The notes beneath the pieces were generated by a model. The model was not told the origin of the DNA and did no database searches. It saw nothing but the letters and a program-made list of their open reading frames with translations. Shown piece after piece: positions 47,584 to 57,637 of a DNA stretch of 64,000 nt (position 1 is the stretch's first letter; every line of letters begins with the position of its first letter). Position numbers and translations under genes: made by a program. The stretch is from an uncultured Christensenellaceae bacterium (GTDB lineage: Bacteria > Bacillota > Clostridia > Christensenellales > Borkfalkiaceae). The stretch covers positions 1 through 64,000 of the forward strand of contig CAJUOI010000004.1 of assembly GCA_910588615.1 (NCBI GenBank), read 5' to 3'.

Positions 47584-48434
47584 TCGTGTCTTTTCCGCTC
47601 CGCTCTTCTCTTTTCTTCGCGCCGCCGCTTCTCCGCGCGTTTCATGCTTGCACGTGCGAGCACGACGGCGTTGGGGTGCAGACGGGAGGTTAAATCGGGA
47701 AACGCCTTTAAAATTCGCTTGGGCATCTTCTTTACCAACGCATCGATCATGAGGTTGCGCTTCTCCTCCGCCGTCTCCTTTGCGGACTCGATCTTATCCT
47801 CCGTCCTCAGCGTAGCGGCGGCGATGTGCTCACCGATGAAGTCCGACCCGAACTTCATTGCCTGTACGGCGGTCTCCACGCCGTCGATGTCCTTCAGCCC
47901 GCTGTTTAAGCGCAGAACCTGCAATAGCGTAACGATACAGTCGGCAAGCAGCGCGGCAAGACAAACGGACACGAGCGCCGTGCCCGTAATATTCCCCGCA
48001 AGAAAGACGAATTTCTTAACGAGCGGGTGAACGGCTTCGACAACGAACAGCACTGCAAGCCCCCACAGAACGGAAAATTCGAGGCAGATATAACCCTTGA
48101 TGTTAAACTTTCTCTCCGAATAATCCCACCACTTGTTATGGAAGAACGTTTCGAGGATCCAACCCGTTAAAAATTCAATTGCCGTGGGCATAACGATACC
48201 GATGAGAAAGACCGCCCAGGGTTTTTCGACGAAATCGCCGAGCAGCAATAATATAACGGTAACCCCTACCCCGTATATAGGACAGACGGGACCGCACAAA
48301 AAACCGCGGTTGACGAATTTCCCCATGCTTACCGCGTGAAAGGCAACCTCTGCAACCCAGCCCAAGAAGGCATAAAGAAAGAAATAGGCAAAAATTTCGT
48401 ACAACGAAAGCGTACCGAGAAATACGTTTTGCAT
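47580..48434 (-). CDS. Putative ABC transporter permease-type protein (CmpB)
   Basis: The 284-residue protein has five membrane helices in its first 180 residues with the family motifs FAYFFLYAFLGWVAEV, NRGFLCGPVCPIYGVG and WWDYSERKFNIKGYICLEFS, matching the PF06541 group called putative ABC transporter permease. No partner ATPase is near, so that label should be read with caution. The C-terminal 100 residues are cytoplasmic, charged and helical. The start at 48434 follows GGAGGACGG. It overlaps the MBL hydrolase gene by ATGA. Confidence 0.8.
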   Translation of the reverse strand: MQNVFLGTLSLYEIFAYFFLYAFLGWVAEVAFHAVSMGKFVNRGFLCGPVCPIYGVGVTVILLLLGDFVEKPWAVFLIGIVMPTAIEFLTGWILETFFHNKWWDYSERKFNIKGYICLEFSVLWGLAVLFVVEAVHPLVKKFVFLAGNITGTALVSVCLAALLADCIVTLLQVLRLNSGLKDIDGVETAVQAMKFGSDFIGEHIAAATLRTEDKIESAKETAEEKRNLMIDALVKKMPKRILKAFPDLTSRLHPNAVVLARASMKRAEKRRREEKRRAERKRHE

Positions 48435-48566
48435 CTTCCGTCCTCCGCCTTTGATTTTATCACAGGAAAGGAAGTTTGTCAAGCAGTAAATCGTGCTATT
48501 ATCGAAGGCGCGGCGCCACTTCCGAGGCTTGGGCGAGGAATCTTTTTGCGCATCGCGCAAAAGAAA

Positions 48567-48599
48567 AAAACGCGGACAACGAATTGAACGCGTTTTTTC
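48567..48599 (-). terminator. Terminator of YjzC-like gene
   Basis: Minus-strand AAAAAACGCG and CGCGTTTTTTT pair around TTCAATTCGTTGTC; the T-run follows the four G-C pairs. It lies 34 bases after the stop at 48633. Confidence 0.5.
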
Positions 48600-48632
48600 T
48601 TATCGATAGGTTTATTCCAAACTGCCGGAAAT

Positions 48633-48785
48633 TCAGTTATCGAATTCGTAATAGCAGTCCGAATACTGTGTGGGGGGCATCGTTTCGCCTTCGCCGACGT
48701 AAATCGTGTTGACGATCTTGCCTTGCCCGTCGATTACCTTGTAGGAACCCGTTTTGGGACACACGTCTCCGCAATTTAATCTCAT
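48633..48785 (-). CDS. YjzC-like small protein, 50 aa
   Basis: The 50-residue chain begins MRLNCGDVCPKTGSYKVIDG and continues with VNTIYVGEGETMPPTQ. The PKTGxYxVxD…EGExxPPT pattern is that of the YjzC family of small Firmicutes proteins, of unknown function. Two cysteines near the start and one near the end could bind metal. The ATG at 48785 follows GGAGGTG, which strongly supports the gene despite its small size. Confidence 0.75.
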   Translation of the reverse strand: MRLNCGDVCPKTGSYKVIDGQGKIVNTIYVGEGETMPPTQYSDCYYEFDN

Positions 48786-48841
48786 GTTTTTCACCTCCGA
48801 TACTATTAACTTGCGTTAAATATCGGATTTTATGCGCGCGG

Positions 48842-49675
48842 TCATAAAATTCCCAAAACGTTGATCCAAAAGCACGTCAGCGAAAGAATTACGAGATAGA
48901 ACGAAAACCACTTGTAATTGCCCTTTCCGATGACTTTTAACATGACCTTGATCGCAAAGAATCCCGACACCGCCGCAAATACCACGCCGACCGCCATGCC
49001 CACGATTTCGGGCGCGGAGAGCGCAAACGATACCCCCTCGGCGGGACGGACGACGTGCCAGAGCTCCACTGCAACACTGCCTAAGATTACGGGAATGCTC
49101 ATTAAAAAGGAGAATTTTGCAACCTCCTCCTTCTTCGCCCCCGAAACAACGCCCGCGGCGATCGTAGAGCCGCTGCGCGAGATCCCGGGAAAAAGCGCCG
49201 CCGCCTGCACCACGCCCATGGCGACCGAGTTCCCCCAGCCGAGCGCGCGCTCCTTTTTACGGTTTTTCGAAACGATCTCGGTAATCAGCAATATCATTGC
49301 CGTCGTCGCAAAGAACACCGCCAGCCAGCACAGCCATGCGGGATTTGTGTCGGGGTTGAAGATCGCCTCGATTTTGTCGTTGAACAATACTCCGACGACC
49401 CCTGCGGGGATCGTGGCGACGATGAGCATAAGCAAGGTTTTAAAGGGCTTTTTGAAGAGCGCGAGAATATCCCGCCAGAACGCCGCAATCACCGCGACGA
49501 GGGTGCCGAAGTGCAGCAGGACGTTGACGAACATCATGCCCCCTTCCCCGATATTATAACCCAATACCCGTTGCAGCAGCGTTAAATGCCCGCTTGAAGA
49601 AACGGGCAGGAACTCAGTGAGTCCCTGCACCGTACCTAAAACGATCGATTTCCAGATTGCTTCAAAAAATCCCAT
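48842..49675 (-). CDS. uppP: Undecaprenyl-diphosphatase UppP/BacA
   Basis: This 277-residue membrane enzyme removes a phosphate from undecaprenyl diphosphate to recycle the lipid carrier for peptidoglycan; overproduction gives bacitracin resistance. Family motifs: GLTEFLPVSSSGHLTLLQ at the N-terminus and FPGISRSGSTIAAG near 160, with about eight membrane helices and usual length. It starts seven bases after the stop of the PrsA-like lipoprotein gene, so the two form an envelope operon. Confidence 0.95.
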   Translation of the reverse strand: MGFFEAIWKSIVLGTVQGLTEFLPVSSSGHLTLLQRVLGYNIGEGGMMFVNVLLHFGTLVAVIAAFWRDILALFKKPFKTLLMLIVATIPAGVVGVLFNDKIEAIFNPDTNPAWLCWLAVFFATTAMILLITEIVSKNRKKERALGWGNSVAMGVVQAAALFPGISRSGSTIAAGVVSGAKKEEVAKFSFLMSIPVILGSVAVELWHVVRPAEGVSFALSAPEIVGMAVGVVFAAVSGFFAIKVMLKVIGKGNYKWFSFYLVILSLTCFWINVLGIL

Positions 49676-49682
49676 ATGATCC

Positions 49683-51776
49683 TTAATTCGAACTCGTCAG
49701 ATTCTTATAACGGTTCTCGAAAATATCGTAGCTGTCGTTATAGTCGGCAAGCAACTTGGTCTGGCGGTTGCTTGCATCCGTCGAAGCCGTGTTCGCCTTG
49801 ATCGACTCGAAAAAGAGATTGCTGAACGAACCCTCGGTATCCTTCTGCGCGGGGTCGTACTGCGTGAAAGGATCGTAGCGCACGCCGTTCTTCGAGAATG
49901 AGAACGTGCAGTAGATGATATGCCAGCCGTAATCGGAAGGTACGACGACGTAGTTGCCCGCGCCCTGTTTCACCGCATACTGCGCCGCATACTCGAACTC
50001 GCTGACGAAATCCGTCTTGTTTGCGGTAACCGCGTAACCGAGGTAGCTGTTCAGACCCGCTGTATCCGTATTATACGCAAACGACAGCTCTCTTATGACG
50101 GAATACGCCTTGTTTTCATTGCTGTCCGCAACGAATATCCGATTGGCGTCGTACTCGCCCGCAAAGTTCAGGCTGCCTTTCGCATAGATAAACTTTTCGT
50201 AATCGACCTCGCCGTTTTCCTTGTACCAGTCCTGCGTATAGTAGCTCTCGCCCGTCTTCGTTTCGCTGACGACCTCGGAACCGAACGCATAATCGAGATA
50301 CCCCTTCATTTCGCCGAGGAAGCCGTCGATATTGATTCTGGTCGGCTTGTACGCGCGCTTGTCCGCGTCGTAGGTGCCGTTGTAAGTGTACTGACCGTAG
50401 TAATTCTTCAAGACGTCGTACTTCGTATCCTTGGCGAAGTTGTCCTCGAAGAACAGCCATTCGCGCTTATCGTCCCCACCCGTATACTTTGCCGCCGAGC
50501 TCTCGGGCTTGTAGGAATAATCCGTTTCTCCCGTAAACCAGCTGCCGCGCTGATCGGTAGCCAAAACGTTCTTTAAAAGCGCTGCGCGCGTGGAGAACTT
50601 GTTGCCCTTCGTATCGCCGAAGTCCTGATCCGCCGCTTTCAGCGCGTCGGACTGCGCCGTAGAAAAAGGAAGCAGAATGTTGACGACGAAGCCGAACTCG
50701 AAGTTTGTTTCGGGCGCGGTCAGCACAAAGGAGGTGTCCGATATAGAATCCATTGCGCTTTCGAGCTTGGAGATATCCGCCGTAAAGTCTTTGAGCTGGT
50801 TCGCCTTGGCTTCGGTAAAGTAATCCGCACAGTATTGGTCTGCGATCTTCTCTTCCGCCTCTTTGGTAAACGCGTCGCCGAGCTTCTGGATAAGCAAGCC
50901 CGCGTAGCTGTTGAGCTTTTGCATTTTGAAGTAGTTCAGAGACTCGACGTCGCTCGTATTTTCGCCCTTTTCGATAAGGCTGTTCCCGCGCAACGCCGTA
51001 ATAAATCGATCGTAAGCACGCTTACGATAGGAAGTCGTAGAGCCATCCACCGGCTCGTAGGAGCCCTTCGGGCTTGCATTGTCCGCAATTCCCGTCCCCG
51101 TATAAATTCTGTACGCGGGATCGACGAAATCCGAATTGGCGGTGTTCACGCCCGTCGGAGTGGTACGCACACCCGATTCGTATTCGATGTCCTCTTCTTC
51201 CTTGATGATTTCTTTTTCGTATTCGTCGAGGTTATTATTGAAGGATACTCGCAGGTTATATTCCGCCACCGCCTTGTTTTGATCGGTGAGGAAATAACCG
51301 AGCCCCGCAAGATCGCGCTCGGTAGCCGATGCGTCCCCAACCGCCGCAACCGCCGCTTCGTAGCCCGCCTGCGTGTAGGTATATTCCGTGCCGTCCTCGT
51401 CCGTCCACTTTCCACCGTCCTTGACAAGAAAATAAGCTTTGGCGTATTGCAGATAAATCTGACGCTGCACGAGGGAATTTGCGATCGCGTCGAACGCCGC
51501 CTTCGCGGAGCCGTAGGAGTTGACGAGGCTGTCCCCACCGTTGGACATATAGCTCAAAATCATTTCAAGCTTGGTGATTTCCGCCGTCGTTACGATGCTC
51601 TTTTTGTCCTCGCCGAATTCCTTTGCGAAGCTCTCGCTGTCCGCAATGTTCACCGTCGCCACGACCTGATTCAGATCGAGCCGCGTATTGGTGGTTACGA
51701 GGTCGCACCCCGCAAAAATTCCGCAAGCCATCACAGCCGAAAGTGCGATTGCCGCCGCCTTTTGTTTCTTGTTCAT
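49683..51776 (-). CDS. PrsA/SurA-like lipoprotein, 697 aa
   Basis: A lipoprotein signal peptide (KKQKAAAIALSAVMACGIF, lipobox AGC with the lipidated Cys near 24) precedes an acidic extracytoplasmic protein. The N-terminal helical part (LVNSYGSAKAAFDAIANSLV, VQRQIYLQYAKAYFLV) is like a SurA/PrsA chaperone domain; near the C-terminus YVVVPSDYGWHIIYCTFSFS matches the end of a parvulin-type prolyl isomerase domain. At 697 residues it is twice the length of usual PrsA, so the middle is extra. It should help secreted proteins fold outside the membrane. The start at 51776 follows CGGAGTG. Confidence 0.75.
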   Translation of the reverse strand: MNKKQKAAAIALSAVMACGIFAGCDLVTTNTRLDLNQVVATVNIADSESFAKEFGEDKKSIVTTAEITKLEMILSYMSNGGDSLVNSYGSAKAAFDAIANSLVQRQIYLQYAKAYFLVKDGGKWTDEDGTEYTYTQAGYEAAVAAVGDASATERDLAGLGYFLTDQNKAVAEYNLRVSFNNNLDEYEKEIIKEEEDIEYESGVRTTPTGVNTANSDFVDPAYRIYTGTGIADNASPKGSYEPVDGSTTSYRKRAYDRFITALRGNSLIEKGENTSDVESLNYFKMQKLNSYAGLLIQKLGDAFTKEAEEKIADQYCADYFTEAKANQLKDFTADISKLESAMDSISDTSFVLTAPETNFEFGFVVNILLPFSTAQSDALKAADQDFGDTKGNKFSTRAALLKNVLATDQRGSWFTGETDYSYKPESSAAKYTGGDDKREWLFFEDNFAKDTKYDVLKNYYGQYTYNGTYDADKRAYKPTRINIDGFLGEMKGYLDYAFGSEVVSETKTGESYYTQDWYKENGEVDYEKFIYAKGSLNFAGEYDANRIFVADSNENKAYSVIRELSFAYNTDTAGLNSYLGYAVTANKTDFVSEFEYAAQYAVKQGAGNYVVVPSDYGWHIIYCTFSFSKNGVRYDPFTQYDPAQKDTEGSFSNLFFESIKANTASTDASNRQTKLLADYNDSYDIFENRYKNLTSSN

Positions 51777-51880
51777 AATCACTCCGAGAATTTCATGCGG
51801 ACATTACCGCATATAAAATCTATTTATACCTGTCTATTATAACCTATTTCGGAAAATTGTGCAATTCTTTTTCGTGAAAT

Positions 51881-54800
51881 TCACGCAAAAGTTACCGCAA
51901 ATTTCAAAAATTTCGTCATGAGCACCATGGTTTTTCCGCCGTCGCCCATAAAACGGAAACAAAGAACGGGCGCGCTCGTCATATCGAGGCTGAGCTTGTC
52001 GGCATATTTGTCCATTGCCGCACCCACGCGCCGATCGAAAAGCGCTTGCAAAGAGGCGAACTCCAACGCACCGCCCTTTGCCCCGACGGAGATCTTTTTC
52101 ACCCCGAGCTTTGCGGCATACCCCTTCATCACGGCGATCACGAGCAAATTAAACACCTCGGGCGGAAGCGGGCCGTACGTCTCTTCGAGCGAAGTGCACA
52201 CCCGCTTGTAGTCGGACGCCGTGCGTATCTCGGCAATCTGCTTGTAGCAGTCCATGCGCCCCGCGTTCGATTCGACATAAGACTCGGGAATAAACGCCGT
52301 CGCCTTGACGTCGAGTTCTACGCTCTCCTGCTTTTCGCCCGTGATCTCTTCCTTTAAAATTTTAGCGTACAGCTCGTAACCGACCTTGTCCATGTGCCCG
52401 TGCTGCTCCGCGCCGAGTACGTTGCCCGCGCCGCGGATTTCCAGATCGCGCATGGCGATTTTAAAGCCCGAGCCGAGCTCGGTAAACTGCATGATCGCCT
52501 TCAAGCGCTCGGCGGCGGTTTCCGTCATCACCCGTTCCGGCTTATAAGTAAAATAAGCGTGCGCGAGCCGCGTGCCGCGCCCCACCCGTCCGCGCAGCTG
52601 GTACAACTGCGATATCCCGAGCCGGTCGGCATCGATAACGACGAGCGTGTTGGCGTTGGGCAGGTCGATCCCGTTTTCGATGATCGTGGTGGTAACGAGA
52701 ATATCGCTTTCGCCGCGGTAAAACCCGAATACGTTGTTTTCGAGCGTCGTCTTTTCCATCCTGCCGTGCGCCACCGAAACGCGCGCTTCGGGCACGAGCC
52801 CCTTCAGCTTATGGGCGAAGGTGAAAATGCTTTCCACCTTGTTATATAAAACGAACACCTGCCCCCTTCTCGCCATCTCCCTTACGCACGCGTCGCGCAG
52901 AAGCGTTTCCGTCTCCTCGGCAACGTACGTCTGCACGGGCAGGCGGGCGCGCGGCGGCGTCTGGATCGTGGAAATGTCGCGTATGCCCGAAAGCGACAGG
53001 TGCAAAGTGCGCGGAATGGGCGTCGCCGTCATGGTGAGACAATCGACGTTGCGCTTTAAGCTCTTGATTTTCTCCTTGTGCTCCACGCCGAAGCGCTGTT
53101 CCTCGTCCAACAGCAGCAGCCCCAGATCGCGAAACTTCACGTCCGCCGAAAGCAGGCGGTGCGTACCGACGATCAAATCGACCTCGCCCATTGCCAGCCC
53201 GTCGAGAATACGCTTCTGCTCCCGCTCGGTGCGGAAACGGTTGAGCGCTTCCACGCGCACGCCGAAGTCCTTCATCCGTTCGGTCGCCGTGCGAAAATGC
53301 TGTTCGGAAAGCACCGTAGACGGACACATCAGAGCGACCTGCTTCCCCGCAAGAATACAGCGGTAAGCGGCGCGCAGGGCGACCTCCGTCTTGCCGAAAC
53401 CAACGTCGCCGCACAGAAGCCTGTCCATCACCTTGTCCGAGCACTGGTCGTTTTCGATCTCTTGCAGCGAGGTGAGCTGGTCGGGGGTCTCCTCGTAGGG
53501 GAAAGCCGCCGCAAACTCCTCCGTCTCCTCGCGGAATACGGGGAAGGCGTAGCCGTGCCGCTCGCTGCGTTCGGCGTACAGCTGCTTCAAATCGAACGCC
53601 ATCTTTTTCAGCGAAGCGCGCACGCGCGCCTTCACGCGCTCGAACTCCCCCCCGCCGATTTTGGAGAGCGTCGGATTATCCCCGCCCATATATTTGGACA
53701 GTACGTCCATCTGCTCGACGGGCACGTACAGCGTGTCGCCGTCCTTATATTCGAGGGCGACGTATTCCTTTGTGCCGTCCGTCGTCTCTATCTTCTTCGT
53801 GCCGACGATCCTGCCTACGCCGTACGTCTCGTGCACGGCGAAGTCGCCGATTTCGGGCGCAATGAACAAATCCCCCCGTTTGCGCTTGATCCGCCGTTCG
53901 GGCGGCGCCTTTAAAAACAGGTCGTCGCTGCCGATGATCGCCGTCTTGATATCGTGCAACAAAAAACCGTGCGGAAGATTCCTGCCCGACACCGCAAACC
54001 CGCGCAGGGCGGCGGCTTGGGAATACTCTCCCACCGAAAAACCGTTGTCCGTCAGATCGTCCTTCAATTTCCGTGCGCGCGCGTCCGTGCCGCAGTAGAG
54101 CAGAACGCGGTAGCCCGTCTTTTTCCACACCGAAAGGTCGTTGTATAAATCGCTAAAGCTGTTGAGATAGCGGCTGACGGGCACGGAGGTAAAGCGGTAA
54201 CTCTTTACGGGATCGAAGAAATAGGCGTTGCCCGTAAACGCCGACAGCGACAGCGCGCGCCGCCCGTTAAAGCGCAGCGTGTCGGGCGAAACCAGCTGTC
54301 CCGCCGAAAATCGGGCGCATTCCCCGCCCTCGTACAGCGAAATCATGCGCTCGGTAAATTCCTGCGCCGCCGCTTCCGCCCTGTCTTTGATCTGCTTGCA
54401 CTCGTCGAAAATGAGGAGCACGTCCTCGGAAAGCGTGTCGAAAAAACTGCGCGCCGTATGCAACAGGGGCAGAATAAAATCCGAACGGTAGCCGTCCGCT
54501 TCGAGGTCGGCGGCAATCCCTCCCAACCGCTCCCGCGCCGCACGGTTCGGGGCGGCGGCTATCTCCCTCCCGAAGGCTTCGCGGATACGCTCCGCCTCGC
54601 CCTCCGCAGGCACGGCGTCCGTCGCCGCAACGATTTCCAGCGTCTTTAACAGCGGATACCTCTCGCCTGTAATTTCGTCGTAGGGTTTGATGCTCTCCAC
54701 CTCGTCGCCGAAGAAATCGACGCGCACGGGATGATCGGCGTTGACGGGAAAAATATCGAGCACGTCCCCCCGCACCGCAAACGCGCCCTTGGCTTCCGCC

Positions 54801-55261
54801 GTATACTCGCGCGAATATCCCGCCGCAACGAGCGAAGAGACGAGCGTCCGCATCTCCGTTTCCTTTCCCACCGTCAGACGGAAGCTTTTCAGCCGCTCGG
54901 GCACGAGCTGCATGAACGCCTCGATATCTCCCACGATGATATCCGCGCCCGACTGCCATTCGTACAGGGCGTTCAGGCGGCGGAAGAGCGCATCCTTGGA
55001 AAGCGCTTTGCGGTAAAAGAGCACTTCGTCCTTGGCGGAGAGCAGAGCGACGCGTTTATCGGAGAGCGCGCCGATCGACTGCGCAGCGCGCTGCGCGGAA
55101 AGCGCGTCCGCCGTAACGTAGACGGCGCGCCCCCGACACAGCGACGCCGTAAAATACTTTAAGGGATCGGCAAGCGAATAGCAAGCAACGGGCGCGCCGT
55201 TTTCCACGTCCCGCCCGAGCAATGCAAAATCCTGTCCCGCGTTGTCAAAGGTAAAGTTCAT
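51881..55261 (-). CDS. mfd: Transcription-repair coupling factor Mfd
   Basis: The 1126-residue SF2 translocase displaces RNA polymerase stalled at DNA damage and recruits UvrA. The UvrB-like N-terminal domains (1-330) are followed by the RNA polymerase-interaction domain near 475-545, then motor motifs GDVGFGKTEVALRAAY (Walker A), LLLLDEEQRFG (DEEQ box), TATPIPRTL, the helicase motif DILVTTTIIENGIDLPNANT and QLRGRVGRG. The C-terminal D7 domain is present. Length is normal. The stop overlaps nothing downstream; its start overlaps the pth stop by ATGA. Confidence 0.98.
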   Translation of the reverse strand: MNFTFDNAGQDFALLGRDVENGAPVACYSLADPLKYFTASLCRGRAVYVTADALSAQRAAQSIGALSDKRVALLSAKDEVLFYRKALSKDALFRRLNALYEWQSGADIIVGDIEAFMQLVPERLKSFRLTVGKETEMRTLVSSLVAAGYSREYTAEAKGAFAVRGDVLDIFPVNADHPVRVDFFGDEVESIKPYDEITGERYPLLKTLEIVAATDAVPAEGEAERIREAFGREIAAAPNRAARERLGGIAADLEADGYRSDFILPLLHTARSFFDTLSEDVLLIFDECKQIKDRAEAAAQEFTERMISLYEGGECARFSAGQLVSPDTLRFNGRRALSLSAFTGNAYFFDPVKSYRFTSVPVSRYLNSFSDLYNDLSVWKKTGYRVLLYCGTDARARKLKDDLTDNGFSVGEYSQAAALRGFAVSGRNLPHGFLLHDIKTAIIGSDDLFLKAPPERRIKRKRGDLFIAPEIGDFAVHETYGVGRIVGTKKIETTDGTKEYVALEYKDGDTLYVPVEQMDVLSKYMGGDNPTLSKIGGGEFERVKARVRASLKKMAFDLKQLYAERSERHGYAFPVFREETEEFAAAFPYEETPDQLTSLQEIENDQCSDKVMDRLLCGDVGFGKTEVALRAAYRCILAGKQVALMCPSTVLSEQHFRTATERMKDFGVRVEALNRFRTEREQKRILDGLAMGEVDLIVGTHRLLSADVKFRDLGLLLLDEEQRFGVEHKEKIKSLKRNVDCLTMTATPIPRTLHLSLSGIRDISTIQTPPRARLPVQTYVAEETETLLRDACVREMARRGQVFVLYNKVESIFTFAHKLKGLVPEARVSVAHGRMEKTTLENNVFGFYRGESDILVTTTIIENGIDLPNANTLVVIDADRLGISQLYQLRGRVGRGTRLAHAYFTYKPERVMTETAAERLKAIMQFTELGSGFKIAMRDLEIRGAGNVLGAEQHGHMDKVGYELYAKILKEEITGEKQESVELDVKATAFIPESYVESNAGRMDCYKQIAEIRTASDYKRVCTSLEETYGPLPPEVFNLLVIAVMKGYAAKLGVKKISVGAKGGALEFASLQALFDRRVGAAMDKYADKLSLDMTSAPVLCFRFMGDGGKTMVLMTKFLKFAVTFA

Positions 55262-55821
55262 CCGTTATATTTCCCCATAACGAGGTCGATTTTTTCTCCG
55301 CGCGCAAGCGATATCGCCGCCTCTGCCGCGCGCTTCGCCGCCGTCGAAAACAGCTCGTAGTCCTCCCTTCGGATTTCCGAAAGCACGTAATTGATAATGG
55401 GAATATTCACTTCCGCGTCGCGGATCCCCATGCGAATGCGGGCAAAGTCCGAAAACCCGAGCTCGGCGATCACCGAACGCATACCGTTGTGCGTGCCCGC
55501 GCTGCCCGAAGGACGGATGCGCACGTGCCCCTTGGGCAAATCGTAGTCGTCGTAAATGATCACCAGCTGTTCGGAGGTCAGCTTGTACTTTTTCATCAGC
55601 TGCTTCACCGCCCTGCCCGACGCGTTCATATAGGTAACGGGACGGGCGACGATCACCTTTTCGCCGCCGAGAAACGCCTCGGCAACGCTCGCCTCGCACT
55701 CCTTTTTTTTGAACCTCACCCCCAACGCCTCCGCCGCGTCCCCGGCCGCCAGAAAACCGAGGTTATGAAAGGTCTTTGCGTATTTTTCTTCGGGATTCCC
55801 GAGTCCTACGATCAAAAACAT
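55258..55821 (-). CDS. pth: Peptidyl-tRNA hydrolase
   Basis: The 187-residue enzyme frees tRNA from abortive peptidyl-tRNA. It shows the N-terminal GLGNPEEKYAKTFHNLGF with the catalytic His, PVTYMNASGRAV, IIYDDYDLPKGHVRIR and GTHNGMRSV, all in family order. The stop overlaps the mfd start by ATGA. The pth-mfd pair is a conserved Firmicutes arrangement (spoVC-mfd in Bacillus). Confidence 0.97.
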   Translation of the reverse strand: MFLIVGLGNPEEKYAKTFHNLGFLAAGDAAEALGVRFKKKECEASVAEAFLGGEKVIVARPVTYMNASGRAVKQLMKKYKLTSEQLVIIYDDYDLPKGHVRIRPSGSAGTHNGMRSVIAELGFSDFARIRMGIRDAEVNIPIINYVLSEIRREDYELFSTAAKRAAEAAISLARGEKIDLVMGKYNG

Positions 55822-55962
55822 AATTGCTCCTTATGATATCGTTTTCTTTGCGCTTCGCCTTAGAGATCGTCGCCCCTTCATTATGGGGACAGCCAAGAAA
55901 AGGCAACGTCCTTCACTCCGCTAACCGTAAAGCGCACGGGCGATTCCGTTTTATTATAAAAA

Positions 55963-55982
55963 GCCGCCGCAAAGGCGGCGGC
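55963..55982 (-). terminator. Terminator of prs
   Basis: GCCGCCGC-AAAG-GCGGCGGC is a perfect 8-bp stem. On the minus strand it is followed by TTTTTATAATAAAA and lies 19 bases after the prs stop. Confidence 0.85.
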
Positions 55983-56000
55983 GCACGTTTCGTCCGTTCG

Positions 56001-56948
56001 TCAATCGTAAATTTTGCTCATCGGCTTATCGAGATAAACGTTTTCGATCGCCGCCGCAAAAATATCCGCCGTAGTCAGAATTTTCATCTTGGGCAGAAGC
56101 TTCTCTTCGGACAGACGGATGGTGTCGAGCATGACGAGCTCTGTAATCGGCGATTTTTCCAACCGCTCGATGGCAGGTCCCGACAGAACCGCGTGCGTGC
56201 AGCAGGCGTGAATCTCCGCCGCACCCTGATCGACGAGCGCCTGCGCGCCCTGTACGATCGTGCCCGCCGTGTCGATCATATCGTCCACAAGCAGACATTT
56301 TTTTCCGCGGACGTCGCCGATGATGTTCATGACTTCCATCACGTTCGCCTTGGGACGGCGCTTGTCGATGATCGCCATAGGACAATTGAGACGCTCCGCC
56401 ACCTTTCTCGCGCGGTTCACGCTGCCCACGTCGGGCGACACCACGATATAATCGTCGTCCGTGCGCCCCGCAAAGTAATTATAGAGCGTCGGACCGCCCA
56501 GAAGGTTGTCCACGGGAATATTGAAAAATCCCTGGATCTGCGCCGCGTGCAAGTCCATCGTCAGAATACGGTCCGCACCCGCAGAGGTGAGGAGATCGGC
56601 AACGAGCTTTGCCGTGATCGGGTCGCGCGAACGCGCCTTTCTGTCCTGCCGCGCATATCCGAAATAGGGCATGACCGCCGTAACCCGCCCCGCCGAAGCG
56701 CGCTTTGCCGCGTCGATCATGATAAGCAGTTCCATGAGGTTGTCATTCACGGGAGATGAGGTCGACTGGATGATAAACAGATCCCGTCCGCGTACCGTTT
56801 CGCCGATATGCACGCTCGTTTCGCCGTCGGAAAACTTCGTTGCTTCCACTTCGCCGAGGGAAGTATTCAGTTTCTTTGCAATCGCCTCGGCAAGAGGTCG
56901 GTTCGAATTGCCCGCAAACAGCTTGATTTCGTTTCCGTGTGTAATCAT
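56001..56948 (-). CDS. prs: Ribose-phosphate pyrophosphokinase
   Basis: This 315-residue PRPP synthetase makes 5-phosphoribosyl-1-pyrophosphate from ribose-5-phosphate and ATP for nucleotides, histidine and tryptophan. It shows IKLFAGNSNRPLAEAIA, DLHAAQIQGFFNIPVDNL, SPDVGSVNRARKVAERLN and the PRPP loop CLLVDDMIDTAGT. Start at 56948 with AAAGGA upstream. Nearby pth and mfd form a neighbourhood often seen with prs in Firmicutes. Confidence 0.97.
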   Translation of the reverse strand: MITHGNEIKLFAGNSNRPLAEAIAKKLNTSLGEVEATKFSDGETSVHIGETVRGRDLFIIQSTSSPVNDNLMELLIMIDAAKRASAGRVTAVMPYFGYARQDRKARSRDPITAKLVADLLTSAGADRILTMDLHAAQIQGFFNIPVDNLLGGPTLYNYFAGRTDDDYIVVSPDVGSVNRARKVAERLNCPMAIIDKRRPKANVMEVMNIIGDVRGKKCLLVDDMIDTAGTIVQGAQALVDQGAAEIHACCTHAVLSGPAIERLEKSPITELVMLDTIRLSEEKLLPKMKILTTADIFAAAIENVYLDKPMSKIYD

Positions 56949-57198
56949 CTCTATATTCCTTTTGTAATTTTAATCAGCCGACTTGCTTTGTCCGACGCCG
57001 TCCGTCCGGCTATCTTTCGGACCTTCCCCCGCTTCCTCAATTCACACACCGCTTTCTATTGTAACCGCTTTTTTAAATTTCGTCAATCGTTTGAAAGTAA
57101 TTGCGGAAAAAATCTCTCGCGATTTTCCGTTCCGCCGCGGCTCCCTCTTCCGCTATGCCGAAAGCCGTAACAAAGTATCGCAAAATCCGCGAATGATA

Positions 57199-57633
57199 TC
57201 ATATCAAATCTTTCAGCTTACTCAAATCGAGCGCCCATTCATCTACGCGGTTGAGCTCGCGGTGCCGTTCGTTTGCTTCGCCGAGCGATTTGCGAAATTC
57301 GGCGTAGGTTGCGCCGTTCACCTTCATAAAGTGCTCTTCCGCCGCCCGCGCGTCCCCTTTCAGCTGCGTGCGCCCGATATGCACCACGCTATGGCAGGCA
57401 GGGCAGAGCGCAACCACGTCCTCGAGCTTCTGCGTTTTCGTCGGAATATCATAGCCCCACCGCTCGTGCGCCTCCAACCGTTTGCAAGGCACGCCGCAGA
57501 CCGAGCACTTCCCGCCCGCACGGGCGTACGCCGCTTTGCGCACCGCGTCCCACCCCGCAGGGGGAAGCAGGCTTCTCAAATTCGAATACCAGCACCCGTC
57601 GGGAACGAGCTCAAAGCCGAGTTTCGGTTCCAT
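57199..57633 (-). CDS. HNH-endonuclease-like protein, 144 aa
   Basis: The 144-residue protein has an HNH-like zinc fold: AGGKCSVCGVPCKRLEAHERW, then LCPACHSVVHIGRTQ. The cysteine pairs CxxC and CxxC bind zinc, and the histidines belong to the HNH site. It is annotated in similar clusters as HNH endonuclease, but no partner is near and DNA cleavage is unproven. It begins five bases after the stop of malic enzyme, so the two are co-transcribed. Confidence 0.75.
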   Translation of the reverse strand: MEPKLGFELVPDGCWYSNLRSLLPPAGWDAVRKAAYARAGGKCSVCGVPCKRLEAHERWGYDIPTKTQKLEDVVALCPACHSVVHIGRTQLKGDARAAEEHFMKVNGATYAEFRKSLGEANERHRELNRVDEWALDLSKLKDLI

Positions 57634-57637
57634 TGCG